The notes under the pieces are model-generated. The model worked only from the letters and a program-made list of their open reading frames with translations, did not search any database and was not told the origin of the DNA. This document shows positions 33,806 through 42,680 of a stretch of 64,000 bases of DNA, piece after piece. The translations under genes were made by a program, and so were the position numbers. Numbering within the stretch: the first letter of the stretch is position 1; each line of letters opens with the position of its first letter. Source of the stretch: Bacteroidia bacterium (GTDB taxonomy: Bacteria; Bacteroidota; Bacteroidia; J057); contig JAUIGE010000011.1 of assembly GCA_030430205.1 (NCBI GenBank), positions 62,001 to 126,000 of the forward strand, written 5' to 3'.

Positions 33806-36544
33806 TTACCTATACAATAGCCGTATGGCGCTTTGTCCTTCCTCTGTGTTGACATGCAGGAGGTAATAGCCAGCAGGCAAATCCTGAGGGAAAATCAAGT
33901 GCAATTTCTGCTCACCCGACGGCAGGAAACCTGCGAAGAGAGGCTTGACAAGCCTGCCCTGCATATCATGAAGCTGGACTTCCAGCTGTTGGCTTCTAAT
34001 CAGATCTAGCTGAAGCGTAGCTTCAGATGAGACAGGATTGGGATAAACCAGCGCCAGCGGTTTTGTTTCCAGCGCTGAAATGTCAAGCGCCAGCTCGCTT
34101 AAAAACCTGGCTACCAGGCCTTCGCCTCCTGCCGCTCCGGCAAGTATCAACTCTCCATTTTTTTGGGGTAAAATATCAAAGCCAAAATCATTCTGCTCAC
34201 TGAAATCCAGCACAAAGGTGCCTGATTGACCAAAGGTGCTTTTGGGATTCCCCCTATCATCCAGGCAAATGAGGATAATATCGCGCTCCAATTGCGAGTC
34301 CGTCTGATCGCCCACGATCAGGATATCGCCATTTTCGGCGATGGCGACATTGCGCGCATAGCTTTGTTTGTTGAAAAAAAGAATTTCCTTTTTCCCACCT
34401 ACGCCAAATTGATTGTCCAGGCTGCCATTGGATTGGTATTGCAGGACCAGGATTTTACCATCGAGGCTGCCTACCTGGACTATTTTTCCATTCTTTTTAA
34501 CTGCAAATTTCCCGCCTTCGATTCTGCCGGGACCACTGAATAATTGATCCACATATCCATTGTTACCAAAGCTGCTGATGGGAATCCCATTGCGATCTGC
34601 TTTGGCGATGGAAAGGATATTGGCAGAAATATTGAAGCCACCAATGAGGATATCTCCTTGGGGTAAAAGGGCAATATCTGCTGCCGATTGCTGGGCCACG
34701 GGATTGCCCATCTTCCGGTAGCCGGTGGTATTGAAGCTGTTGTCGGGGCTTCCATCAGGAAGGAAGCGGAGGATAGCCATGCTGACCTTTTGGAAGGGAT
34801 TTTGGCCCAGCGTAGCTGCAACGAGGATTTTGCCATCGGGCTGCAGGGCAATCGCCTCGCCTCCCATGCCTTTGGCATCGTTGAAGCCGCCATGGAAATG
34901 GACTTTCCCCTGATTGCCAAAATGGAGGTCGAGGCGGCCATTCGGGTACATTTTTCGGAGGAAAAATACCCGGGACATACTGTCTGAGACATTTTCCGTC
35001 CCCACATAATATATGGCTGTATCCGCAGCAAGGATCAACTCATTGCAGACATCACCCCCGGGGTGATGGAGGGTGTCGGGAAACCCCTTATCCAAACTTT
35101 TTCCCTGCGAAGAAAGAACCGTTATCAGGCTGTGAGCGGTATGACCAAGGATATGATGAGGTCGATCCTGATTTACAAAACCTCCCGCCACGATTTCTCC
35201 CAGATGATTTTCTCTTACCGTGGTAAATAGGCTGGAACCATAGCCCAAATTATCCTGAAGATTAAAGCCGGAGCCATAATATTGAGGGTCAAAGCTGCCA
35301 TCTGCATTCAGGCGAATAAAGGCGAGCCTTTTGTTGCAGTCAGCCACGATCAGGAGTTGGTCGGCGGGTAAAAAGAAAAGTTTTCTTGCTTTACACTGGC
35401 GATTGGCGACAGAAAAGTTGACCTGCCCCTGGAAGCCAAATGTGGGATCAGGAAAGCCATTTGGCAACAATTTGGTGATCAATACATTTCCCAGCCCTTC
35501 ATGCAGAAAAAATATAGATCCATCGGATTTGACAAAAATCTCCTGAACCCGACTGTTTATCGTGAGCGTTGAGCGCGAATACCCCTGGGTGAAGCGGGAA
35601 GAATCGATGCTGCCGTCCGGAAGGAAACCCGCCAAAACCGGCATGCTAAGAGATTCAAATAGGACGAAAAACTTCCCGTCCGGCTCCACATGCACATGAG
35701 AAATAGGGCTCCATAAGGGCCCTGCCCAAAACTGAAAAACCCCCTGATCAGCAAAGCTGCTGTCTGGCGTCCCATCAGGGAGCAGCCTGAAAATCGTTCC
35801 ATTGGTTTGGCTGAAGCCAGCCATGAGGATCAAAGAATCATATTGCAATTCGACATCCCGGATTTCTTCCGTTACGGGTGTCATGGACACGCTTCTGGTC
35901 AGCCAGCCATTGCTGCCAAAACTGCTGTCAGGCTTTGCATTTGCCTGAAATTGCATGATGAAAAATTGATCATTTCGGGCGCCGTACCAAAGGCTTTTTC
36001 CGTCAGATTTGGGATAAATCCCACGTATCACACTGCCCGGCATAAATGCCTCCAGGTCTCTGATACTGCCCTGAACATAGCTGGAGTCCATATTTCCCGC
36101 TGCATCAAAGCCTGCGGTAGTATAATGGGTGTCGTATTGAAAGGCCTTGATACGGCCACTGGAATCTACCGCCAATCGGTTAAACACATCATGCATGGAG
36201 GAATAGTCAGCGACTATAAATCCCTGATCTCCGAAAGTACTATCCAACTGCCCATTGGCATGAAAGCGTGCCAGGAAATAATCAAATTCTGAGTGCTGTT
36301 TAAAGCCTGGATTGAGAAAATTATGGCTAAGAAAGGGATTGAAAACATGTTTCTCCAACCTGCCTGCAAGTAGCATCTTCCCGTCTTTTTGCATGACAGC
36401 GTCAAATATCGAAGGGTTTCCAACCCCCCATTTTCCGAGAAAAATTCCCTGATCTCCAAAAGAGGTATTCAGCTCAGGATTTTGTGAAAAGAGGGAAAGA
36501 GATGCTGTGAGGCAAAACAGGACTAAAAGTGAAATTTTTTTCAT
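33806..36544 (-). CDS. delta-60 propeller T9SS protein, paralog 1
   Basis: 912 residues, first gene of the cluster. Signal peptide (MKKISLLVLFCLTASLSLFSQ). Delta-60 units include FHANGQLDSTFGDQGFI, LLPDGTPDSSFADQGVF, LLPNGFPDPTFGFQGQV, FLPDGSPDNSFNTTGY and CLDDRGNPKSTFGQSGTF. The T9SS type A domain has LVYPNPVSSEATLQLDL and the end SAIRLLYR. Upstream lies the terminator of the phosphorylase gene, so the operon promoter must fall between about 36545 and 36566 or overlap the terminator region. Confidence 0.88.
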   Translation of the reverse strand: MKKISLLVLFCLTASLSLFSQNPELNTSFGDQGIFLGKWGVGNPSIFDAVMQKDGKMLLAGRLEKHVFNPFLSHNFLNPGFKQHSEFDYFLARFHANGQLDSTFGDQGFIVADYSSMHDVFNRLAVDSSGRIKAFQYDTHYTTAGFDAAGNMDSSYVQGSIRDLEAFMPGSVIRGIYPKSDGKSLWYGARNDQFFIMQFQANAKPDSSFGSNGWLTRSVSMTPVTEEIRDVELQYDSLILMAGFSQTNGTIFRLLPDGTPDSSFADQGVFQFWAGPLWSPISHVHVEPDGKFFVLFESLSMPVLAGFLPDGSIDSSRFTQGYSRSTLTINSRVQEIFVKSDGSIFFLHEGLGNVLITKLLPNGFPDPTFGFQGQVNFSVANRQCKARKLFFLPADQLLIVADCNKRLAFIRLNADGSFDPQYYGSGFNLQDNLGYGSSLFTTVRENHLGEIVAGGFVNQDRPHHILGHTAHSLITVLSSQGKSLDKGFPDTLHHPGGDVCNELILAADTAIYYVGTENVSDSMSRVFFLRKMYPNGRLDLHFGNQGKVHFHGGFNDAKGMGGEAIALQPDGKILVAATLGQNPFQKVSMAILRFLPDGSPDNSFNTTGYRKMGNPVAQQSAADIALLPQGDILIGGFNISANILSIAKADRNGIPISSFGNNGYVDQLFSGPGRIEGGKFAVKKNGKIVQVGSLDGKILVLQYQSNGSLDNQFGVGGKKEILFFNKQSYARNVAIAENGDILIVGDQTDSQLERDIILICLDDRGNPKSTFGQSGTFVLDFSEQNDFGFDILPQKNGELILAGAAGGEGLVARFLSELALDISALETKPLALVYPNPVSSEATLQLDLIRSQQLEVQLHDMQGRLVKPLFAGFLPSGEQKLHLIFPQDLPAGYYLLHVNTEEGQSAIRLLYR

Positions 36545-36566
36545 CTGTTTGAAAATTAGGGAACAT

Positions 36567-36600
36567 AAAAAAAGGGAGTGAATTGAATCAGCTCCCTTTT
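36567..36600 (-). terminator. terminator after the phosphorylase gene
   Basis: Stem AAGGGAG/CTCCCTT with a 13-nt loop, flanked by A and T runs. On the minus strand it follows the glucan phosphorylase stop by about 80 bp. Confidence 0.7.
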
Positions 36601-36682
36601 AACGAAATATATCCTGTTGACCGTTGGGTCGATGTCGTTTTTTGAGTCTAAAGACGGTCGACTGCAGACTTAAACCTGCATA

Positions 36683-38335
36683 CTACTTATAAAGTCGTGT
36701 ATAATATTCCTTTGCCATGCGGTCGGAATCGAAAAAGGGAGACACTTCCCGCATGCTGTTTTTGACGATTTGCAGCCATTTTTCGGGCTCATTGTAGTAG
36801 GTTGGCAAAAGGTCGTCCTGGAGGATTTCCATGAGGTGCTTGTGATCATGTGTGTCCTGTGCTTCTTCGGAAGAAGTGAGGTCTGCGTGTGGGATCACAT
36901 AGGCATTGTGGCCATGTTTGGCAAATTCAGGCACCCATCCATCATCAATGGAAAGGTTGACAGAGCCGTTCATGGCGGCGGTCATGCCGCTGGTTCCCGA
37001 AGCTTCCTTGGGGCGGCGTGGCGTATTGAGCCATACGTCAGAGCCTTTTTTGAGCGCATCGCTCAGCGATATTTCGTAGCCTGTCAGGATCGCAGCCCTG
37101 GTACTCAGGCGCGTAGCAAGCACCAATTCATTGAATAGGTTGACGGCAAACTCATCCTGGGGATAAGGCTTCCCTGCCCAGATGATCTGCAAAGGCATGT
37201 TGGGCCTGTTGGCCAGGGCGTAGAAGAGTGCGCGGTTGCGCAGGATGAGGTCTGCGCGCTTGTAGCCCGCGAAGCGGCGGGCCCAGACGATCGTCAGGAT
37301 CTCGGGATCGAAGATCTTGCCGGTTTGGTCCGCCACGATTTGGAAGAGCTCGCTCTTCAGCTCGCGTTTGCGGGCCAGAAAGGCCGCATCGTCATCCCTA
37401 TCCAAAGCTGCCTGCAGCTTGTCGTCAGCCCAGAATTTTTTATTCTGGGCATTGGTGATGCCGATGATTTCTTCTTTTTCCTTAATTCCTGCCCACATAT
37501 CGTTGGACACTTTGGCATGAAGCTGAGAGACCGCATTGGCTTTGCGGGACATGCGGAGCGCCGCAGGCGTATAGCCAAAACGGTCGTTGTATTCACCGGA
37601 AATCCTTTGGGCCTCTTCTTTTCCCAAATCACCAAAAAAGCCCATCTGATGCATCAAATGAAAGTCTCTTTCCTCATTTCCAGCCTTCACAGGCGTATGT
37701 GTAGTGAAAACGAGGCGTTTCTTTACCTCCTCAACCGAGCCATGTTTTTCATACAGATGAAAAGCCAAAGGCAAGGCATGTGCTTCATTCATGTGGTAGA
37801 CATCCACCCCGCCCAGCGCTTCTACCAGTTTTGCGCCGCCGACGCCCAGCACGATGCTTTGTGCGATGCGGGCTGCATTGTTCTGATCATACAAATGATA
37901 GGAAATCGTACAGCTCAGGTAGTCGTTAAACTCCTCTCTGTCAGTCGTCAGGAGGTACATAGGGACTGTGCCAAAAGTCTCGGGAGGCAGGTAAAATGCC
38001 TGAACCTTGACGATATGGTCATTGATTTTTACCGGAAAAATTAAGTCTGTGGGCTGCAGAAAAGAATAAAAGCGCTCTCTGAATTGCGCTTTCATTTTGC
38101 TGTTGGAATCTCTGATTTGCTCATAATACCCAAATTTCCAGAGCATGCCGATGCCGATCATGTTTTGCCTGAGATCATGAGCTGATCTCATGTGTGAACC
38201 CGCCAGGTAGCCAAGGCCACCGGAGTAGATTTTAAAGGCATTGTCAATGCCAAATTCCATAGAAAAATAGGCTACACGTTTGGAGAAGGCAGGGTCTGGT
38301 TTATATGGATGTTCCCACTTACAATTGGTCTTCAT
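36683..38335 (-). CDS. glgP: alpha-glucan (glycogen) phosphorylase family protein, PLP lysine replaced
   Basis: 550 residues, the short form of the GT35 family. YFSMEFGIDNAFKIYSGGLGYLAGSH (about 24-49) is the N-terminal signature, and AGYKRADLILRN, IWAGKPYPQDE and EASGTSGM (444-451) belong to the catalytic domain. GT35 enzymes use PLP on a lysine at the position after this last motif; here it is Thr452 (GMTAAMNG). I recall similar GMTAAMNG variants among Bacteroidota relatives, so it may be a subfamily trait, but classical phosphorolysis would then be doubtful. glgB at 42.8 kb supports a local glycogen theme. It ends at an intrinsic terminator. Confidence 0.82.
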   Translation of the reverse strand: MKTNCKWEHPYKPDPAFSKRVAYFSMEFGIDNAFKIYSGGLGYLAGSHMRSAHDLRQNMIGIGMLWKFGYYEQIRDSNSKMKAQFRERFYSFLQPTDLIFPVKINDHIVKVQAFYLPPETFGTVPMYLLTTDREEFNDYLSCTISYHLYDQNNAARIAQSIVLGVGGAKLVEALGGVDVYHMNEAHALPLAFHLYEKHGSVEEVKKRLVFTTHTPVKAGNEERDFHLMHQMGFFGDLGKEEAQRISGEYNDRFGYTPAALRMSRKANAVSQLHAKVSNDMWAGIKEKEEIIGITNAQNKKFWADDKLQAALDRDDDAAFLARKRELKSELFQIVADQTGKIFDPEILTIVWARRFAGYKRADLILRNRALFYALANRPNMPLQIIWAGKPYPQDEFAVNLFNELVLATRLSTRAAILTGYEISLSDALKKGSDVWLNTPRRPKEASGTSGMTAAMNGSVNLSIDDGWVPEFAKHGHNAYVIPHADLTSSEEAQDTHDHKHLMEILQDDLLPTYYNEPEKWLQIVKNSMREVSPFFDSDRMAKEYYTRLYK

Positions 38336-38417
38336 TTTATTTGCAGCTTAATTGAGTTGTATTCAAAATAAGCGGCTAAGATATACGGCTGTTTGGCGGA
38401 ATACAAATGAAAAAAAA

Positions 38418-39221
38418 TCAAAAACGCCCCAGGCGATTCATGAGTTCCGCCTTATAATTGCGGCTGAGTTTCAGTTTAAGCCCGTTTTTGAGATGTACCA
38501 TATATTCCCCATTAAAATGCGGCTCCAATTCCCTGATTTGATCGATCTGGATGATGCTGGATTTGTGGATGCGGGCAAATAAAGTCCCGGGCAGGCGCTC
38601 CTGCATGCGCTTCATGCTTTCCCGTACCAGGAAAAAACGCCCTTTCACATGAATTTTTACATAATAATCGTAAGCCTCCACCCACTCAATTTCTTCATAA
38701 GAAAGAAAATAAATTTTACCGGAAGACTTGACTATCAGACGATTGGGGATCAGATCTTCCGCTTCTTTTTTATCGGTGATCAGTTGACCCGCATCGTCCC
38801 TGTTTTGCTCCTCCCTGTAGGTTTGCAGCAGTTTTTCCAGCTTTTGCTGGATGGATTGTTTTTGCACATGTGCCCTGGCGTGTGCCAGCGCCTGGAAGAA
38901 CCTTTCATTGGTGAAAGGTTTGAGCAAATAATCAATGGCATGCACCTCAAATGCCTTGAGCGCATATTGATCATAAGCAGTCACGAATATGACCGCTGGC
39001 CTTAGCTCGGGAGGCAGGCTGTTGAGTACTTCAAAGCCGTTGATTTCCGGCATTTGGATGTCCAGCAGGATGAGGTCCGGCTTCAGGCGAATGATCTCAC
39101 GGATGGCCTCCAGGCCATTTTTGCACATGCCCAGCAAGCTTATATCCGGGAGCTGCTCCAGCATCACGCGGAGGCCTTCGCGGGCTTCTTCTTCATCATC
39201 TATGATCAGGAGGGAAAGCAT
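38418..39221 (-). CDS. LytTR-family response regulator
   Basis: 267 residues. The receiver domain (about 1-120) has acidic pocket DDEEE (8-12), phospho-acceptor Asp54 (LLDIQMP) and the switch lysine in LLKPF. The LytTR DNA-binding domain (about 160-265) has IYFLSYEEIEWVEAYDYYVKIHV and RIHKSSIIQIDQI. It is the partner of the histidine kinase encoded 88 bp upstream; the gap is made entirely of a heptamer array. Targets are unknown. Confidence 0.92.
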   Translation of the reverse strand: MLSLLIIDDEEEAREGLRVMLEQLPDISLLGMCKNGLEAIREIIRLKPDLILLDIQMPEINGFEVLNSLPPELRPAVIFVTAYDQYALKAFEVHAIDYLLKPFTNERFFQALAHARAHVQKQSIQQKLEKLLQTYREEQNRDDAGQLITDKKEAEDLIPNRLIVKSSGKIYFLSYEEIEWVEAYDYYVKIHVKGRFFLVRESMKRMQERLPGTLFARIHKSSIIQIDQIRELEPHFNGEYMVHLKNGLKLKLSRNYKAELMNRLGRF

Positions 39222-39225
39222 GAGG

Positions 39226-39306
39226 AGGGGGAGTTTGGGGTTTTGAGTTTCGGGTTTTGAGTTTCGGGTTTTGAGTTTCGGGTTTCGGGTTTTGAGTTTC
39301 GGGTTT
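39226..39306. repeat. heptamer repeat GAGTTTC/GGGTTTT between kinase and regulator genes
   Basis: Eleven to twelve 7-bp units alternating GAGTTTC and GGGTTTT or GGGTTTC fill the kinase/regulator junction. On the transcribed (minus) strand the mRNA would read AAACYCR-type units just before the regulator start codon. Confidence 0.9.
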
Positions 39307-39309
39307 AAG

Positions 39310-40413
39310 TTAGGTTTTCCTTTTGATTCTGATTTCGACGGCTACGCCGGTATCCTGGATAGATTTAATGGAAAAGTGGAAATCTTTTCCATATATCTGT
39401 TCGAGCCGTGCGAGGGTATTGCTCAGGCCGATGCCTTTGTTTTTTTCGAGGCTCCAGCCCTCGGGCAGGGGAGGGCCGAGGTTAACCACCAAGAGGTGGA
39501 GGAAATCATCGCTGAGGCTGCTGCTGATGCTGATGCCAGCCTCCTCCATGCGTTGCGAGACGCCGTATTTGAAAGCGTTTTCGACGATGGGTTGGAGGAT
39601 GAGGTTGGGAACGGGGATTTTCAGGCTTTCTGCCTGAAGCTGAAAATTGAGCGTGAGCTTGTCTTTAAAGCGCAATTGCTCGATTTGCAGGTATTTTTTG
39701 AGCAAATCTATTTCCTCCGAGAGGGGAACCATCTGCTCACTTTGCTTCTTGAGGGAAGATCGCAACAGATCGCTAAGCGCGGAGATCATATCTACAGCTT
39801 CTTCGTCTTTTTTGCGGCGCACCATCATGGCGATGGTGTTGAGGGCATTGAAGAGAAAATGCGGCTGTAGCTGCCGCTTGAGGGTGCGGAGTTCCGCCTG
39901 GCTGAGTTGGCTCTCCAGCGCCACGGCGCGCATCTGCTGGTCGCGGTAGCGACGGTAGAAATCCAGCGCTGAAAGCGCTATTTGCATAAACCAATAGATC
40001 ATAAAGCCATTAAACAAAAAGCTGTAGGACATCTGAATGCTTTTCAACAGCCTTTCCCCAAACCCCAGCGCAGAGACCTCTCCGATCTCCAATTCCTGCC
40101 GTATCAGGATCGTAGATGCCAGATTGAGGCTCAGCACAAGCAATCCAAAAAGCAGGCTTAGGGGAAAATGAACAGCGATTTTTTTCCCTAAAGAAAAAGG
40201 CTGTGACCACCGAAACGCCAGGTAAGCTCCTGGGCTGAGAACCCAAATCCAAAAGAAATAAGGCCCGGCATAGCTGAGGCTCATCGGCCAATCAAAAGCT
40301 TCATCACGGCCTGCACTGTAGGCATACCACTGCAGGATATCCAGCACAAAGAGCAGCCCAAAAAGAGCGAAGCTCAGCAGAAAAAGGGCAGCTTTGCTTT
40401 CCACTAATCTCAT
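39310..40413 (-). CDS. sensor histidine kinase (LytS/His_kinase type)
   Basis: 367 residues. Four hydrophobic segments (about 8-28, 47-67, 80-104, 127-150) form a membrane sensor without an obvious periplasmic domain. The His_kinase (PF06580) motif LKRQLQPHFLFNALNTIAMM carries the phosphorylated His185. The ATP-binding part has LILQPIVENAFKYGVSQ and KGIGLSNTLARLEQIYG. It is cognate to the LytTR regulator downstream; this kinase-then-regulator order is usual in Bacteroidota. The signal is unknown. Confidence 0.92.
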   Translation of the reverse strand: MRLVESKAALFLLSFALFGLLFVLDILQWYAYSAGRDEAFDWPMSLSYAGPYFFWIWVLSPGAYLAFRWSQPFSLGKKIAVHFPLSLLFGLLVLSLNLASTILIRQELEIGEVSALGFGERLLKSIQMSYSFLFNGFMIYWFMQIALSALDFYRRYRDQQMRAVALESQLSQAELRTLKRQLQPHFLFNALNTIAMMVRRKKDEEAVDMISALSDLLRSSLKKQSEQMVPLSEEIDLLKKYLQIEQLRFKDKLTLNFQLQAESLKIPVPNLILQPIVENAFKYGVSQRMEEAGISISSSLSDDFLHLLVVNLGPPLPEGWSLEKNKGIGLSNTLARLEQIYGKDFHFSIKSIQDTGVAVEIRIKRKT

Positions 40414-40543
40414 GGAAGCAAATTACCAGCTCTTGAGCATGATTAAAAGGAAATTGCAGCGAAGTGGGCCTGAGCCGCAGCGAGGAGGAAAAATGCAGGA
40501 CTATTTTCTAAAATCGGGAGTTTTTGTGTAATTTGAAGATACT

Positions 40544-41146
40544 ATGGCAATCGAAAAAACAGGCGAGAATTTGACTCCCGAGGCCTATTTGGTCATGGAG
40601 GATGCTGCCGAATACAAAAGTGAATACCACGATGGGAAGATATTTGCTATGGCCGGAGGCTTGCCGAATCATAATCATTTGTGCAGCCGCATGGGTTTTT
40701 TATTGGAATCTGCCTTAGACGATAAAAACTGTTTAGTGATGAACAGTGATCAAAAAATATGGGCAGAAGCCTACAATTCATTTATGTACCCTGATGTTAC
40801 TGTTTTTTGTGGAAAACTGGAGTTTCATCAAAAAAGAAAGGATATTCTAACAAATCCTATATTGGTTGTGGAGGTTCTTTCCGAGTCTACCAAAGAATAT
40901 GATTGGGGTGGAAAATTCCTGAAATACAAATCCCTTTCTTCCTTCAAAGAATACCTGACCATATCCAGCGACCACGTTGAAGTAAATGTCTTTTTCAAGC
41001 AAGACGAGAGTTACTGGCACATGCGCACCTACAGAGAAGCAGATTCCATCATTCCTCTCCAATCCCTCGGAATCGAAATCAGCATAGCTGAACTATACAA
41101 AAAGCTCAATTTTGAGCAGGAAAATAATCCAACGGATTCAGAATAA
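40544..41146 (+). CDS. Uma2 family (DUF820) endonuclease-like protein
   Basis: 200 residues. The restriction-endonuclease-like fold motifs are present: EYKSEYHDGKIFAMAGG (about 22-38), YPDVTVFCG (about 84-92), NPILVVEVLSEST (about 106-118) and the lysine-containing KFLKYKSLSSFKEYL (about 126-140). The Asp, Glu and Lys expected for a PD-(D/E)xK-type active site are present. Uma2 proteins occur in large copy numbers in some genomes; their biological role is not settled. It is a single gene between divergent or tandem neighbours. Confidence 0.87.
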   Translation: MAIEKTGENLTPEAYLVMEDAAEYKSEYHDGKIFAMAGGLPNHNHLCSRMGFLLESALDDKNCLVMNSDQKIWAEAYNSFMYPDVTVFCGKLEFHQKRKDILTNPILVVEVLSESTKEYDWGGKFLKYKSLSSFKEYLTISSDHVEVNVFFKQDESYWHMRTYREADSIIPLQSLGIEISIAELYKKLNFEQENNPTDSE

Positions 41147-41188
41147 ACATTTTCATCCAACCTTGTCGGTCGCTATCTATTTTCCAGG

Positions 41189-41239
41189 GGATTTTATAGG
41201 TTTACTAAACTTTGGAAGTTTAGTAAACCTATAAAATCC
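41189..41239. repeat. long perfect palindrome, copy 1 (core AGGTTTACTAAACTT)
   Basis: 24-bp perfect arms around a 3-nt TGG loop. The inner 15 bp of each arm (AGGTTTACTAAACTT) recur at 61064-61116, but the outer arms differ (GGATTTTAT here). It lies between the Uma2 stop and modB. It could act as a bidirectional terminator, although no clear T-tract follows. Confidence 0.85.
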
Positions 41240-41249
41240 TCCCCCCCAA

Positions 41250-41891
41250 ATGGATCTCGCTCCATTTATCCTCTCTCTCGAACTGGCAGGCCTGACGGCG
41301 GTGATACTCCTGCTGCTGTGCATCCCCCTGATCTACGCGATCCATCGCGCCCCTGTCGGCGCCAAGGGCATCCTGAAAGCCCTCATCAGCCTGCCGCTGG
41401 TCCTGCCGCCAACCGTGTTGGGGTATTACCTGCTGATCGCCCTGCGGCCAGATGGCTGGCTGGCGCAGCTGACAGGCATCAGCCTGGCATTCAGTTTTGG
41501 GGGGCTACTGATTGGCTCGCTGATCTTCAGTCTGCCATTTATGGCCAATCCCATCCTCTCGGCTGTCGAAGAACAGCCGAAGGCCTACGAAGAAGTCGCA
41601 GCTACGCTGGGGATAAGCCGCTGGAGCGCCTATTGGCGCATTTCGCTGCCCAATGTGCGCAGCTCTATCCTGTCAGGATTTGTCATGGCTTTTGCCCATA
41701 CCATCGGCGAATTCGGCGTGGTGCTGATGATCGGCGGGAATATTCCCGGCCTGACCCGCGTGGCTTCCATTGAAATCTACCACCAGGTAGAAGCCGGGAA
41801 ATACGGCCTCGCAGATCAGTATGCGCTGATTCTGCTGGGATTTTCTCTGCTTTTGCTGGTCATGATTTATGGAGGGAGGAAGAGGTTTTGA
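41250..41891 (+). CDS. modB: molybdate ABC transporter permease ModB
   Basis: 213 residues with five hydrophobic segments. The motif LPLVLPPTVLGYYLL (about 49-63) and the EAA-loop region AYEEVAATLGISRWSAYWRISLPNV (about 112-136), followed by AHTIGEFGVVLMIGGNIPG, are characteristic of ModB. It forms the membrane channel of molybdate uptake with ModA and ModC, neither of which is adjacent. The stop codon lies inside the first unit of a G-rich heptamer array. Confidence 0.88.
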   Translation: MDLAPFILSLELAGLTAVILLLLCIPLIYAIHRAPVGAKGILKALISLPLVLPPTVLGYYLLIALRPDGWLAQLTGISLAFSFGGLLIGSLIFSLPFMANPILSAVEEQPKAYEEVAATLGISRWSAYWRISLPNVRSSILSGFVMAFAHTIGEFGVVLMIGGNIPGLTRVASIEIYHQVEAGKYGLADQYALILLGFSLLLLVMIYGGRKRF

Positions 41892-41949
41892 GTTTTGGGT
41901 TTTGGGTTTCGGGTTTCGGGTTTTGTGTTTCGGGTTTTGTGTTTCGGGT
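41886..41949 (+). repeat. G-rich heptamer repeat after modB, potential G-quadruplex
   Basis: Nine 7-bp units (GGGTTTT, GGGTTTC, GTGTTTC, GAGTTTT). At 41897-41920 four GGG runs are separated by 4-nt loops, a canonical quadruplex motif in the plus (mRNA) strand. It also carries the modB stop codon. Confidence 0.85.
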
Positions 41950-41963
41950 GCAACCCGTAACTT

Positions 41964-42680
41964 TTATAACCTTATTCCAAGGCCTACCCTTGCCTGTAAA
42001 TCAAATGGGAACAAACGCATATCTTCTCTCCAAAAAATCTGCTGAGCTAAGGGAATCGTGGGATCATCGGTCCTTTGTCTAAAGGCCCGGGCATCAATCA
42101 GGCTGATGGGGAAGTTGAAATCTACAAACCATTTTTTTGTGCCGCCAAACATGATACGCGGCACAAACTGAAGTTTTGCCCCAAACTGTATATTCCCCCT
42201 CCTGAATTCGCTGCTGGTGAATGGACTGCTGTTGGAACTTCCCAAATAAGGTTGAAGGGCGAGCCCCAGTGAATAGGATACATGGTCATTGGGAGCCCCT
42301 AAAAGGCTATTCAGAACAAAACCATATTCATATCGAATCGCTGTGTAAAAGCTGATCTGCTGGAATCCTCTCAGGACATTTTCCTGGCCCGAAATACTGT
42401 CGCTGGCAGTTTCTTTGAAGCTTCCCATCCCGAGCCGAAAATTGGACAACTCCCATTCCGTATACCTCCCACTTTCGCGGGTGGTCATCAGGGAAGGAGA
42501 AATGCCTTGCAAAATGCCTGAATAACTTTCGTTGGTCGTAGTAAGTCCATTGACAGTCTGTTGGGAAAAATAGCTGTTAAAACCACTGTTGAGATAGATT
42601 TTGGCCGCTTTTTGGGTTTGGCCTTGTAGCATGCAAAGAGAAAAAAACAGAAAACTAATGAAAATGATGGCTCTGAACAT
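41964..42680 (-). CDS. hypothetical outer-membrane beta-barrel protein
   Basis: 238 residues. Signal peptide (MFRAIIFISFLFFSLCMLQGQ). Alternating hydrophobic strands with aromatic ends (for example ISFYTAIRYEYGFVLNSL, HVSYSLGLALQPYLG, KWFVDFNFPISLIDA) and a final strand FDLQARVGLGIRL fit a small outer-membrane barrel. No specific family is recognised. It converges with modB across the G-rich repeat. Confidence 0.7.
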   Translation of the reverse strand: MFRAIIFISFLFFSLCMLQGQTQKAAKIYLNSGFNSYFSQQTVNGLTTTNESYSGILQGISPSLMTTRESGRYTEWELSNFRLGMGSFKETASDSISGQENVLRGFQQISFYTAIRYEYGFVLNSLLGAPNDHVSYSLGLALQPYLGSSNSSPFTSSEFRRGNIQFGAKLQFVPRIMFGGTKKWFVDFNFPISLIDARAFRQRTDDPTIPLAQQIFWREDMRLFPFDLQARVGLGIRL

